64,000 nucleotides of DNA from Ampelocalamus luodianensis (lineage: Eukaryota > Streptophyta > Magnoliopsida > Poales > Poaceae). This document shows positions 1 through 10,840 of this stretch, one piece after another; within the stretch, counting starts at the first letter, position 1; each line of letters opens with the position of its first letter. The stretch is taken from assembly GCA_036346255.1 (NCBI GenBank), contig JAYEVH010000471.1, positions 124,001 to 188,000 of the forward strand, given 5' to 3'. Under the pieces are notes generated by a model. It worked only from the letters and a program-made list of their open reading frames with translations. It was not told the DNA's origin and ran no database searches. The position numbers and the translations under genes were made by a program.

Positions 1-3000
1 TTCTCGCCGCAAGGACCCTTTCTTCCCGTCGACAAGACGGTTAGCCATTCTCTAATTCCTCTCTTACACCATCTCAAGGCACATCCGATGTTTTTCCCAT
101 CACCCGCTTCCTCCTCCATCCTCGTGTTATCCTCTCCCAGAGCACCATCGCCGCCGCACGTTCTTTGCCTCGCGCTCAACTCCAAGAACCTCTCCACCTC
201 CGGTCATTCTCGTAGCTTCCTAACCCCATCGTTGCTCATGCTCACACTAGTTTGGGCGATGCATTGTCGATCGCCGCTTTCCCTGCACTGCCACTCCGCT
301 CCGCCGTGTTGCGCCGCCTCTCGTCCAGCCCCGCGGCTTCGCCACCTTCGTGCGCACAGTGCGCTGGATCTATTTTTGTGCTTGCCGCCGCCGAAGCCCT
401 TCACGGCGACGCCGGTAAAGCTCGCGTCGCAGCTGAAGCTCCGTGGCGCGCTCCGACCGCATCAGAGCTCGCCATTAGGATTAAATCGCAATGATTAGCA
501 TTTAAGTGTAGAATCTTGCCTGAAAGCACGTGATTAGCTGCGTTAAGTGTGTCGCTACATGTGGCCCGAGGCCGTTATGCACAACCAATTTCGGTGAGCC
601 CGTGGACCGAAGTTCTGGCTTCGTCCATGCAATGTGCACGAGATCGAGTCAATGACAAAGGACCCCCCACTGCCGCGCATTTAAAATATGAGATTTAAAT
701 AGAAAATAGCACTATGCTCGACCCCACTTGTCGCTGACTATGGCTAGGTTGGGTTCGGCACAAAAGTATTAATGTTTATATAAAATCGAGAATGCTTTAT
801 TTTCGAATCGAGAAATCTATTAACTTCAAAATTGCATAACTAATTCATTCTAGCTCCAAAATTGATGATTCAAATTTTGTTGGTTTCATTTTAAATTTAC
901 TTTAATACAAAAATAGGTTGAACCATGTTTCTGTCCCAGAAAATATTTATTAATAAAATGACTCTAGGATAGATTTATTTTTGCATCAAAATCATTTAAA
1001 CTTCAAAATGCATAAGTATTTTCTCAGAACTTCAAATTGAGTGAATCCAATTTTGTTGGCTTACTCTAATAATGAAATTGCTGTTAAAATTGGTTTTAGG
1101 CATGTTTCTGTTGATAGAGGAATTGCAAATATAATTGAATTGTGCTCTTTTCATGTCTTTGAAAATTCATAGAAAGTGCATTATAGCTCCAAATGAGGTG
1201 AATCCAATTGGGTTTTTCGTCTTACGAGGTGCTTGATTTACTGTAAAATTTCAGATGCACCACATTCCCAGAAATTTTTGCCAAACAATTTAATTACATT
1301 GAATAGTAACAAATTTCATTTTTCTAGCTAACAGAATTGTTTTGCTTATAACTTTTGCTCAGAATGTCCAAATGAAGTGATTCCTGTTTATAAATTCGTT
1401 ATAAATCATGCTCTTACTGCTGTAAAATTTTCAGAGCATTTGGAGAAAGTTGATTTTTGAGTCTTTTCGGTATTTCTCGTTCTTATCGGTTCCTATTCGC
1501 TTTTTCGTTAGGTGCCGACGAGTGTATTGATCTTGAGAGTACCCCTCTGCAGCAAACTGAGCAAAACCAGCAAGGCAAGCAATTTGATCATGTTAATCCC
1601 TTTTATTTTAAAGTCTAATATATTGTTTTCAGCTTGTATGTATGCATTGCTATTTTGTGTTAAATTGGTTAGTTATTCCTTTAGATGCATAACCTGTAGG
1701 TAAATGATATTCCTCTACTACCTGAGCCTAGGTTATTTGCTGTGATTAGAGTTCGTTGGATGAGCTCTTGTCACTTAGTAGGTTTCAAGTCTAAATTGCT
1801 TAGCCATGCTTAGCTTTCGGTAGAAATAGGCGATCATCGACTTAGTCGATGATTGTGATCACACAATTGTAATTATTATTCCATTATGTCCAGCCTTGTG
1901 GTTTACTACCTTTGCAAATCAAAAACTGAAAATAAAAGTTATATCTTGACTTGGGCACAATGGTATGTTGGTGTGATCTGTTGGGTGTAATCGAAATGGT
2001 GCCTAAGTCCCCAAGGACCGAGTTACTTGTGTCACTAATCCAAGTGCTTATTGCGCGGTTGACCACACGGAGGGACATGGGACCTCTCTTGACTAAGTAC
2101 TTTGGGAGTTGTTAATTCGGGTCGAGGTGGTTAAAACTGTTTTATAAGGGGAAGAGCACTGCAGATTGTCGCTGGCCGGGCCGGTGCACCCTACCCTATC
2201 CGGTTGTCGCGACTTTATTAGCATCATTCATTGAAATGTCTCGTTAGACTTAGCCATGCCCGCATACCCAAGGAAGTGTGCTAACCGTGGTGGGTGGAAA
2301 GGCGGTCCATCGTGTGGGTACATTGGTACACCCCGCAGGTTTAAAACTATTCGAATAGCCTTGTCCTAGGTTATGGACATGCTTGGTAAAGTCGCAAGAA
2401 CTAGACTACAACCTTTAAAAACTTAAACTTGACATGGGTGGTATGAATGGGTAATTCATGCTATTGTTGTAGTGACTATGGGATAGTCACTTCCGTGATG
2501 TCGCCATCTATCTTTTGTTACTATGATATTTTTGTTGCTTTTGAACAATAAAATGAATTGCAAACTTGCTTTTAAATGTATTACATTATTGCAAATAAAA
2601 TTTGCTTTGTGCTAAAATAAGCCATACAAACCTCCACTCAAATAAGCTTGCATGTAGCATATGTATAGGTCCGCTAGTCCACACGTCGCCTTATGAGTAC
2701 ATCTTTGTACTCATTTGCTTTGCTTAATGTTATTTGTTGCAGAGGAAGAAGGTGAGCCCCAAGGGCCTCACCTTTGTGAGACATGCCGTGGCGGGGTTTG
2801 GGACGACTAGTTTTGCGCCCTGGCTCGGTTGCCTTGTGGGTAAAGGCACACCGATTGGCTTTTGTTTATCGCCATCTTATGGCACTATCGCCTGCTATTT
2901 ACTTAGTCTTTTATGTCATTTGGCCACGCCCTCTTTGTAATAACTCTTATTGTATGCCTACTGCTTAGTAATGAGTTGTTTTGGATTCTATGTCTTGTAT

Positions 3001-3148
3001 GGGATTGATGCATGATTTTGTGAAAAGAGGTGTGTATACTGCATTTCTGGGAAGTATACATATCTCGAGGCTTAGTTTATTTGATTTGTGATACTAGGAC
3101 CAGTTGGAAGGTTAAGCATTACAAGCCAAATAAACTGGGTTCCTCACA
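1..3148 (+). repeat. 3' part of a long chromovirus LTR (family A type)
   Basis: This plus-oriented LTR enters from outside the window and ends in CCTCACA at 3148. It matches, in the same order, blocks of the other family A LTRs here (18015-22984, 27911-32650, 33100-38263): the TTTGATCATGTTAATCC block near 1585, the GGTACATTGGTACACC block near 2320, the palindrome CTATTCGAATAG at 2347-2358 and the TTTGTTGCAG block near 2735. It interrupts a minus-strand LTR that resumes at 3149. No real gene is seen; the short reading frames at 88-498 are GC-rich LTR sequence. Whether it is a solo LTR or part of a complete element cannot be told, since its start is not in view. Confidence 0.8.
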
Positions 3149-3452
3149 GATTAGGCCCGAAAGCAAATCTGAGATTTTAATAGTTTTTCTTTTAGAAAAT
3201 AGCAAAAAGGCAAATAACACTTAGAAAATAGCAAATGCACTCTAAAAATTCTAGAAACTTCTAGAAAATATATCAAGCACATAGAACCCAAGTAAAATAA
3301 TTTTGGTAATAGTTGATGTTGACATTATTCATGTTAAATTGTTTTTGAACTCTGAAAATTCATATTAAGCTTCTAACTTTAGCAGAAAAATCCAAATGGT
3401 TATTTTTCTTTTTAAAACTTTTAAAAACAGACCTAATTTTTGGGATGTTACA
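3149..3452 (-). repeat. Start of a minus-strand LTR (family B), interrupted at 3148
   Basis: Read on the minus strand, an LTR starts at 3452 with TGTAACATCCC. The segment aligns along its length with the first ~300 bp of the minus-strand LTR that starts at 13743, including the shared tract AATAGTTGATGTTGACATTA near 3310. It is cut at 3148/3149 by the plus-oriented family A LTR. It follows the end of a gypsy internal region and its polypurine tract, so it is the 3' LTR of the element whose gag lies at 3525-4791. Confidence 0.75.
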
Positions 3453-3473
3453 AACCTAACCCCCTTAAAAGGG
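3453..3473 (-). other. Polypurine tract of the minus-strand gypsy element
   Basis: On the minus strand the sequence CCTTTTAAGGGGGTTAGG lies directly before the LTR start at 3452. A purine-rich tract next to the 3' LTR primes plus-strand DNA synthesis in LTR retrotransposons. A degenerate inverted repeat, AATCTCGGGGACGAGATT, sits just upstream (3474-3492), a common feature near the end of grass gypsy polyproteins. Confidence 0.6.
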
Positions 3474-3524
3474 AATCTCGTCCCCGAGATTCGGGCTGAC
3501 TAAAGAATAGGTTCTAACGCAGGT

Positions 3525-4791
3525 CTAACCTGAAGACTTACCTGAGGCGATGTTCTGAACTGCTTGTGCTCCTTCTGCAGTGACGTGGTTCAGTCTTCCT
3601 CTTGAGGCAGTTGATGGGGTCCTGGTAGCTTGATTTGGGGTCTGAGGCACTCCTCTTCCTACTCCTGGCAAAGAAGTCCTGGCCGGTGTAGGTCCCAAAT
3701 TGAAAGGAATTGGTGCCAGTCCTCGCTTCTGGGGACACTTGTTTGCATAATGACCTGTCTGGTAGCAATTGAAACAAGTAACTTCTGTGCTATGGTTGGG
3801 GTTCACTTGAGGTTGATTATGGTTGCTGTTGTTGACATTGGAAATCCTTGTGTTTCCTGCATGAAACACTGGTACTGGGGTTCTGAATTTGGCATATGAA
3901 TTATTGGAACGAAAAGGCTGCTGAGCATTGGCTCTTGCTCTCTAGAGCTGATTCTGATGAACTCCATGTTGTATCATCTTCCTTTTGCGAGATTCGTCCA
4001 ATTCACGATGAGAATCTTCTATGAGTACGACTTTATCAACCATATGCTGAAAATCCACATAATCATTTCCAACCACTTGCACTTTCAAACTGGGGTTGAG
4101 TCCACGCTTGAATCGCTTCTGACGTGTATTATCTGTAGCAACATCTTTTGGAGCATAGCGAGAAAGTTGAGTGAATTTGTTGAGATATTCACCCAAAGAC
4201 ATGTTTCCTTGCTATAGTTCGCGAAATTCATTCTTCTTCATTTCTATTATACCATCAGGGACATGAGCTTGACAAAAGTCACGAAAATTCCTCCCAAGTG
4301 ATAGCGCGTAATTCCCATGAGTGCGGTGTAGTTCTCCCACCATTCTACGGTTGTACCTTCTAACTGATGTGAAGCATAAAGAACTTTCTCACGATCATTG
4401 CATTGAGCAATGGCGAGATTTTTCTCCATCAACGGCCAATCATCGCGCCCAAAGGTTCTCGATGAATGAGAAAACGAGGCGACGAGTCCTCATAAACTCG
4501 ATATCTTGGAATGATGATGAATCGCGACTAACACCGCCGCTTGATTATTCGACTATTCGATTGTTTTGGTTCAACAAGTTGACTATTGCGCGGGCGGTTC
4601 GACTTTGCCGCGCCATCATGGCGTTCATGTTTTGCATCATTGCACTCATGAATTGCGCTCGAGCTGCTAGAAGTTGTGCCATGTTTGGCTCTGCATGCCT
4701 GTGGGTCGTGATCGTCACTTGCATTGACATTGGCATTGGCATTGGCATCCTCTGACCGAGTACGGCTCGAAGTATTGCGAGTATCAACCAT
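3525..4791 (-). pseudogene. gag remnant of a Ty3/gypsy chromovirus, without pol
   Basis: A broken Gag (capsid-nucleocapsid) gene of a Ty3/gypsy retrotransposon. Frames in order on the minus strand are 4791-4528 (N-terminal region starting MVDTRN), 4432-4247 (capsid region with EGTTVEWWENY), 4202-3942 (capsid end with YLNKFTQLSRYAP) and 3869-3525. The last carries a CCHC zinc knuckle, CFNCYQTGHYANKCP, at 3735-3776, which binds RNA. Several frameshifts separate the pieces. No protease, reverse transcriptase or integrase follows: within about 70 bp of the last frame come the polypurine tract and LTR. The copy is either internally deleted or belongs to a gag-only non-autonomous group. Upstream (4792-4920) is AT-rich leader with no visible tRNA-primer site. 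Confidence 0.8.
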
Positions 4792-4920
4792 CTGCGATAA
4801 TCCTCCACGGGTTTAGTAGATAAGATAGAAAAACAATGTAGATGAGAGGGAATAGCACAATAGATGAGATAGACAAGATAGAGTAGATGGAAACAAATTC
4901 TAATTAGGGGAAATGTGATT

Positions 4921-7613
4921 ATACCCAAAGGCAAGGACAAGAAGACATAGCTGAAACGCTATGAAAGCACAATAAAACTTTTCGAATTAGCTCACAAGGC
5001 CCAATAGTGCACACCGTTGGATTTAGATCCAACATTCCACAAGAGAAACATTCGGACTTCTCGAATGCCTCACCAAATCTAGGCCATGGATCTAAAAAGG
5101 AACGGCTTAGATCAAGGTCACATTCGGAGGTCCGAAAGTTCACGAGATCTGAGCCGCAGATCTAGAAATGAACGACAAAAGAGGATCGAAATGTTAGAAC
5201 TCCGAAAGCGCTGAGGAGGTCTAGACCGTTGGATCTAGATTTAACGGTCCAGAGCTGCAGCGGAGGTCCTAAGGTTAAAGATCTACAAGAGGAGGTCCTG
5301 AACGGCTCAGATCTCCAACGGGACATCCTAGACGATCAAGATTTACTCAGATGAGGTCCTGGACGATAGGATCTACACAAGGGGAGGTCCTGGACGACCA
5401 AGATCTACTAAAGGAGGTCTTGGACAGCCAAGATCTAGACTGGGGAGGTCCTGAACGGCCAAGATCTTCACAGCGGGAGGTCTCAACGGTCCAGATCAAA
5501 CTGAAGGAGGTCTTGGCGGCTAAGATCTCACAGGGGAGGTCTTAACGATCAAGATCTAACTGTGGGAGGTCCTGACGGCTAAGATCCTACAGAGGGAGGT
5601 CTCAATGGTCAAGATCTACACGAGGAAGGTCCTAATGGTTAAGATCTGCGAGGAGGGAGGTCTTGAGGTTTTCTTTACAAAAGACCAAGAGGTGGTCTTT
5701 TGCAAAGAGGACCCCGAGGGTGGTTTTCGCAAAATAACTATGGGAGGTCTTTTGTGGAAACACAGAGGGTGATCCTAACGGTCAAGATTTAATCCAAAGA
5801 GGTCTTTAACGGCTAAGATCTAACCTAAGAGGTCCTGAATTTTGTCTAAGAGGTGGTCTTACGACAACAGGACTAAGTACCTCCCAGCTTTGCTCGCCAG
5901 CTCGTCGTCGGCGACTTCGGTCACGACGACGCAAACCAAAAGTGGCAAAACGTTCGCAATATCTTTGTGCACATGATGGGAGCACTTTCAACAGCGGAGC
6001 TGGCCTAAAACGCCGGCGAGCCAGAAAGGGGCGGCGGCGCAAGGCACGACCAAATACAAAAATAGCGAAAGCTCCAAGAATGTACCTCGTAATAGCATGT
6101 GCCCGAGCATCTAGGGACTACCATGCATGTACCTAAGCATAGAGGAGGTCCAGAGGAGGTCAGAGGAGCTCTAGCGACGAGGACCACCATTGGCGCTGAG
6201 GACGACAGCGAGGACAAGAGGTCCTGAGCAAAATGGAAGAAAAGGATGGTAAGGACGACTTCAAAGAGGTCTCAAAGGTGGTCCATGAGAAAAGAATCAA
6301 GGGAGGAGGTCCCACTGGAGTTGGGGATGAAGGAGACCACCTTTGGCCACAACCGCGCAAACTCAAAAATCAAGTTGCTCCTGTAAGGGCAAACTTAAAT
6401 CGAGTTAGGGGATTTGCTCCAGGTGATGAGAGGAACGAAGCGGCGCAAAAGATTTGGAATGCAACCACTAGAGCTCCGAAGTCACCAATAGAGCTTCGCG
6501 GTCTCCAATGATGATTCGGGGATTCTAGGGTTTTGGAGCTCAACAAGTGGAGAGGAGGCTAAGGAAACAACGGTGGTGCCAGAAAAAGAAGAAAATGAGA
6601 GCTCAAGGGCTATCTATAGCCGACGAGCAACGGTCACTAGCGAGAATGGAGCTCTACGGTGAGCTTAGCGCACCCTTTGCCATGAAAGGACAGAGAAGAT
6701 GGGGGCAGCTGAAAAAGATGACCCTGAGGGCGAAAGGTCGACAGCAATAAATGCTAGGGTCAAAGAGTTGTTGAAGAGGACGCACAGGGAAAAGACAAAG
6801 CGCAATCGCTCGCCATGGCCAAGGCAAGAAGAAGATGACCAGACCGGTCAAGGGCCCACAAGTCGCTGAAAGAGGCTAGGGCGGCTCGAGTTCAAAAGGA
6901 AAAGGTTGGTTCGCATACTAAATTGAGTGGGTGGTCGTGATTGCTGGATTGAAAACGCGATCGAGATTGAATCCCCGACTCGGGTGGTCCAAATTGGCAT
7001 CGAAGGTCTGGAGCGTTGGATCAAGATCCAACAGCTGATGCAAGGCGCAGATAGATGACTTGGTTCGACCAAGTCAAGTGGTTGGGCTCGGGTTTGATTC
7101 GAGCCCAACAGTGCCTTGACTAGGGTTTTGAAACGAGCATAGAAACTTTGGGGAATTTTTCAAGGTAGTAAACTAACTCCAAAAATTCTGAAATTTTTAC
7201 AGTAGCTTGCTAACCCAAGGATTGACCTTGTATTAAATTTTTAGAGATTTTTATGCAGATAATTTTTCTCCAAAAATTTCGTATGGTTCTCAACTAGGTT
7301 TGACTCAAAGTCAAACTGCTTTGACCGACCTCTTAAAATATTCAAAAATTTCTAAAAATTGTGAAAGTTTTCAGAGTAGTCACCCAAAGATCCCTAGAAT
7401 TTAGGAAAATATTTCTAAGGGATGATCACAAGATTAGCCAAAAAAAATTTAGAGGTCAAGTCTTAGGTCAAAAGAGACTTGTGATTTTGAATTCCCATAA
7501 TTCCTTTACAAGAATTCTCAGAACATTCAAACAACAACAAAATATAAGAAAAGTTTTAATTTCTTCATATTTTCTTACATTTGAAACACAAGCCAAGAAT
7601 TTGGGATGTTACA
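4921..7613 (-). repeat. 5' half of a family A chromovirus LTR, minus strand
   Basis: The LTR starts at 7613 on the minus strand with TGTAACATCCCAAATTC and continues with the family A text seen at 18015 and 33100 (GTGTTTCAAATGTAAGAAAA). It runs leftwards through AT-rich, then GC-rich sequence and the GAGGTC repeat array at 5190-5860, and stops near 4920, about halfway through the full ~5-kb length. The left border joins the leader of an unrelated gag remnant, so a deletion or recombination is likely. No target duplication can be assigned. The reading frames at 5806-7108 are in LTR sequence and are not called. Confidence 0.7.
5190..5860 (-). repeat. ~30-bp-period GGAGGTC array inside a family A LTR
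   Basis: On the plus strand the motif GGAGGTC or GAGGTC recurs about 17 times. Successive starts between 5354 and 5656 are 28 to 33 bases apart. Between motifs lie variants of AACGGCTAAGATCTA. It is the reverse complement of the GACCTCC arrays in the plus-oriented family A LTRs. Confidence 0.8.
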
Positions 7614-8100
7614 GATATGATACCTCATGTGTTGTTTACTTGTGGTTACTGAGTCTTAGACTCACTCTTGTTTATTTTATGCTTTAGGTGAATGTTGATG
7701 ACAACATGCTTCGGGGTGGGAGTAGCACATGAGATGATTGAGATTTTATTTGATGTTGAACTTCACATCTCCTAATAAATCATTTCTCTTATCATGAACT
7801 AGTTAGCAATTGCTATTGTAATAAGTGGATATATTGTGGTATCTTGTAGTTTCTTATGGTTCATATAATTGTTGGTTATAGTTTTCCCAATTGAAACTTA
7901 TTTAGGCTGCCTTGGGTAACTATTTAGTTCATATTACATTCGCTTTTCGTTTTATCTACTTGCTAAAATTAATGATTATTATCTTGATGAATATTCATTT
8001 TTGACGACTGGATGTTAGTAATAATTGTGTAATGGTTAAAAACTGATAGCGATAGTAGTTGTAGGTGGTATCTTGAGCTTTGTTAAACTAGGGTGTTACA
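7614..8100. repeat. LTR fragment (probably family C) ending GGTGTTACA
   Basis: The block between the family A LTR start (7613) and 8100 ends in GGTGTTACA, a TG...CA-type LTR terminus; read on the minus strand it would be an LTR start TGTAACACC. Its first bases, GATATGAT, also occur at 18004-18011, immediately before the other family A insertion, where they belong to the LTR that starts at 16495. I infer that both are pieces of one LTR family hit twice by family A at about the same place. No gene is seen. Confidence 0.4.
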
Positions 8101-9000
8101 TTAAGCATGACGCAAAATGGACAAGGAACCCACACATTAGCTAGCTAACATGATTAAGGACGGCCACATCATACCCGTGGGTCCCACATGTCAGCAGGCA
8201 ATAACCTCTACTCCCTCTCGTGTTCTCTATCGTCTCTCTATGGGTTCCGCATGTTATCGAGTCACAACCTCTCCTTGGTCACTCAACGGTGGGGTTGCTA
8301 AATTTTCAGGACAAAATTCTATGAGCTGGCCAAATGTTGTATGTGGTACGCCACAAAAGGGTGTCTCTTTGAAGACATCCGATACGTCGCAAAAGGGTGC
8401 ATAACCCCTCCACTTGTAGTTGCACAAATCTTGAAGTGCTTGAGGGGTAAGTAGTTAGAATCCACCCTTCAACCGTGCTTTTAAATTTGTACCATTCTCA
8501 AAGGCAGAAGCATAGAAACACTTTGCAATAAATATTTCGGCATATTCTCTCACCTTTCCACTTGGCATCTCGGCAAGCTCCTCGCCACCATGGGCTTCTT
8601 GGAGAAGGGTGAGATGATCTTCTACCAATTCCAAAAACACCGATAAGTATGCAGAAACCAAAATAGCAGGACATGACATTGTCACAGTTCATCTAACATG
8701 TTTTACTTTTGATCACAGATCCTAGTGTGGAGCATCAGTGCATCAGTAGCCCTGAACAAATTTGGTTTCTTGGACACGACCATTTCTCCATGGAGAGAAC
8801 TGAAGAAGAAGAAGAAGATTTGGGAAAGAAGAAGATTTTTTTTTTCAAGAATAGTAGTACGAGGGGGTTGAGTATGAGAGTGGGAGTGGGATTGGGATTG
8901 GGGGGATAAGGTGCTCTTACTTTCTTTTTTTTCAGCCTGGGCCCACCATTTTTAGTTTCGTACTCCCACGAAATTTTCAACAGCCTGTCTAAATTTCAAT
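8101..9000. other. Unassigned sequence
   Basis: Mixed-composition sequence between an LTR terminus and the AT-rich block at 9010. It includes an exon-like fragment on the minus strand (listed separately), a short (GAA)n run near 8800-8815 and two related stretches, GCCACAAAAGGGTG at 8351 and GTCGCAAAAGGGTGC at 8386. No terminal repeats or known transposon ends were recognised. Confidence 0.4.
8455..8685 (-). pseudogene. Exon-like fragment of an unidentified gene
   Basis: A 76-codon minus-strand frame has normal protein-like composition, unlike the LTR frames around it. It contains acidic and hydrophobic helical text such as FLELVEDHLTLLQEAHGG and AEIFIAKCFYASAFENG. I do not recognise the family. 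It has no start context or neighbouring exons, and is most simply a captured or decayed exon inside repetitive DNA. It could still be a chance frame; the composition alone is the reason for listing it. Confidence 0.25.
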
Positions 9001-9186
9001 CGGGCCCACTAAATTGGATTTTTTTAAAATAATATTATTTTAATTAATAATTATAAAATTAAATAGTGAATTTTTTTGCAAAGATAGTATCATATCGCCT
9101 TTTCATCTAGAGACAGGAGCTATGTGGACGGCGACAACCCCCTGTCGTCATTTCTTCTGACGATAAGAGGGTGAACTACTCCTTGG

Positions 9187-9194
9187 TATAAAAA
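9187..9194 (+). promoter_or_regulatory. TATA-like box upstream of a GA-rich leader
   Basis: TATAAAAA is followed after ~45 bases by a strongly GA-rich leader (9225-9345) and then by the 153-bp tandem array. An imperfect inverted pair, TGTCGTCA and TGACGATA, lies upstream near 9142-9166. The arrangement resembles the promoter and leader of an LTR, but no LTR ends were found around it. Confidence 0.35.
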
Positions 9195-9479
9195 CCCTGG
9201 TTTTCTGCCCCCAACCTCATTCCAGCCGAGAGAAGTAGAGGAGAGAAAGAGAAGAGGGAGGGAAAGGAGAGGAGGAACATTGCTTAGCGAAGCCCTACTG
9301 GTACATAGCGGAAGAGAGAGAGAGAACGAGAAGCAGATCCTACCGTCTACTTTGCAGGTTTTTTTTTGAAACTTTGTAATTTAATTCAAAACCTTAGCAG
9401 GTTAGCAAATAAAACTAATGACGTAGAATTGATTTTATTAGATCAATTTAGTTGTAGCGTAGTCTTTTTAGTTTAGATA

Positions 9480-10552
9480 ATTTTTACACGACAAATAATT
9501 TAGAAACGCAAAAAATAGCAAGGTAGCTCTAAAAATTTCAGAGTAGCTAAATAGGGTGTGTAGAGCCTAATTAAAATATTCCCAGCTTCAATTTGTTTCC
9601 ATTTTGCATAGTAAATATTCTATAAATGCTGAGAATACATTTTAAACTAGAAAAATAGCAAGATAGCTCTAAAAACTCCGTTAAAATTCCAGAGTAGTTA
9701 AATAGGGTGTGTAGAGCCAGATTAAAATATCCCTAACTTCAATTCTAATCTAATTTTTGCACAGTAAATATTATGTAAATACTGAGAATACATTTTAAAC
9801 TATGAAAAATAGGAAGATGGCTCGAAAAATTCCGTTAAAATTCCAGAGTAGCTAAATAGGGTGTGTAAAGCCTGATTAAAATATGCCTAGCTTCAATTCT
9901 ATTCTCATTTTTGCACGGTAAATATTCTGTAAATACTGAGAATAGATTTTAAACTAGGAAAAATAGGAAGATGGCTCGAAAAATTCCGTTAAAATTCCAG
10001 AGTAGCTAAATAGGGTGTGTAAAGCCCGAATAAAATGTACCCAGCTTCAATTCTATTCTTATTTTTGCACGCTAAATATTCTGTATATGCCGAGAATACA
10101 TTTTAAGCTAGGAAAATAGCAAGATGGCTCTAAAAATTATGTAAAAATCCAGAGTAGCAAAATAGAGTGCATAGAGCCTGATTAAAATATTCCTAGCTTT
10201 AATTCCATTCTTATTTTTGAATGGTAAATATTCTGTAAATATCGATAATATATTTAAACTAGGAAAATAGCAAGATGGCTCTAAAAATTATGTAAAAATT
10301 CTAGAGTCGCTAATTAGGGTGTGTAGAGCCTAATTAAAATATTCCCACCTTCAATTCTATTCTCAATTTTGCACGGTAAATATTATGTAAATGCTGAGAA
10401 TACATTCTAAACTAGGAAAATAGCAAGATGGCTCTAAGAACTTCGTTAGGATTCTAGAGTAGCTAAATAGGGTGTGTAGAGCCTGATTAAAATATCCCCA
10501 GCTTCAATTCTATTCTCATTTTTGCACGGTAAATATTTTGTATGTGCCGAGA
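9480..10552. repeat. Tandem array of seven ~153-bp units
   Basis: A core block reading ATAGGGTGTGTAGAGCC recurs at 9551, 9702, 9856, 10010, 10162, 10314 and 10467, so the spacings are 151, 154, 154, 152, 152 and 153. Each unit also carries AAATAGCAAGATGGCTC before the core and TGCACGGTAAATATTCTG after it. Units differ by scattered substitutions. No open frame runs through them. The size is close to one nucleosome repeat, as in plant satellites, but the array is short and may belong to a retrotransposon leader. Confidence 0.9.
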
Positions 10553-10840
10553 TAATCTTTGAAATATGTCCCATCTTAAATTTCACGTATGGCGGCCCTA
10601 GGCGACACTGCGCAATGGCCATACGAGCTGGTTGACCAAGCCATTTATGCGACTCACCGTAGCCACCGCAGTTGGGCGAGCAACCCATTGAGCTTGGCAT
10701 GTTGCGGCTACGCATGCCCATGAGGCCATGGAAGGTGGACCCACGTTGGGTTCCGTGGTACGTATAGTCCTGGTCTTCTCGTAATAAATTTTGGTCTGAC
10801 TTGTGTGGGTGGACTCATGTAGGCGAAGAACTCTTGAACA
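10553..10840. other. Unassigned sequence after the tandem array
   Basis: A GC-richer stretch with no recognised domain; the minus-strand frame at 10446-10721 runs into the tandem array and is not called. The border to the family B LTR on the right could not be fixed. Confidence 0.3.

Noticed and set aside
88..498. 136-codon plus-strand frame near the left edge
   Set aside because: Proline/serine-rich translation of GC-rich LTR sequence; the opposite strand is open too and there is no domain.
5806..7108. Several frames on both strands
   Set aside because: They lie in the GC-rich part of a family A LTR and overlap each other on both strands.
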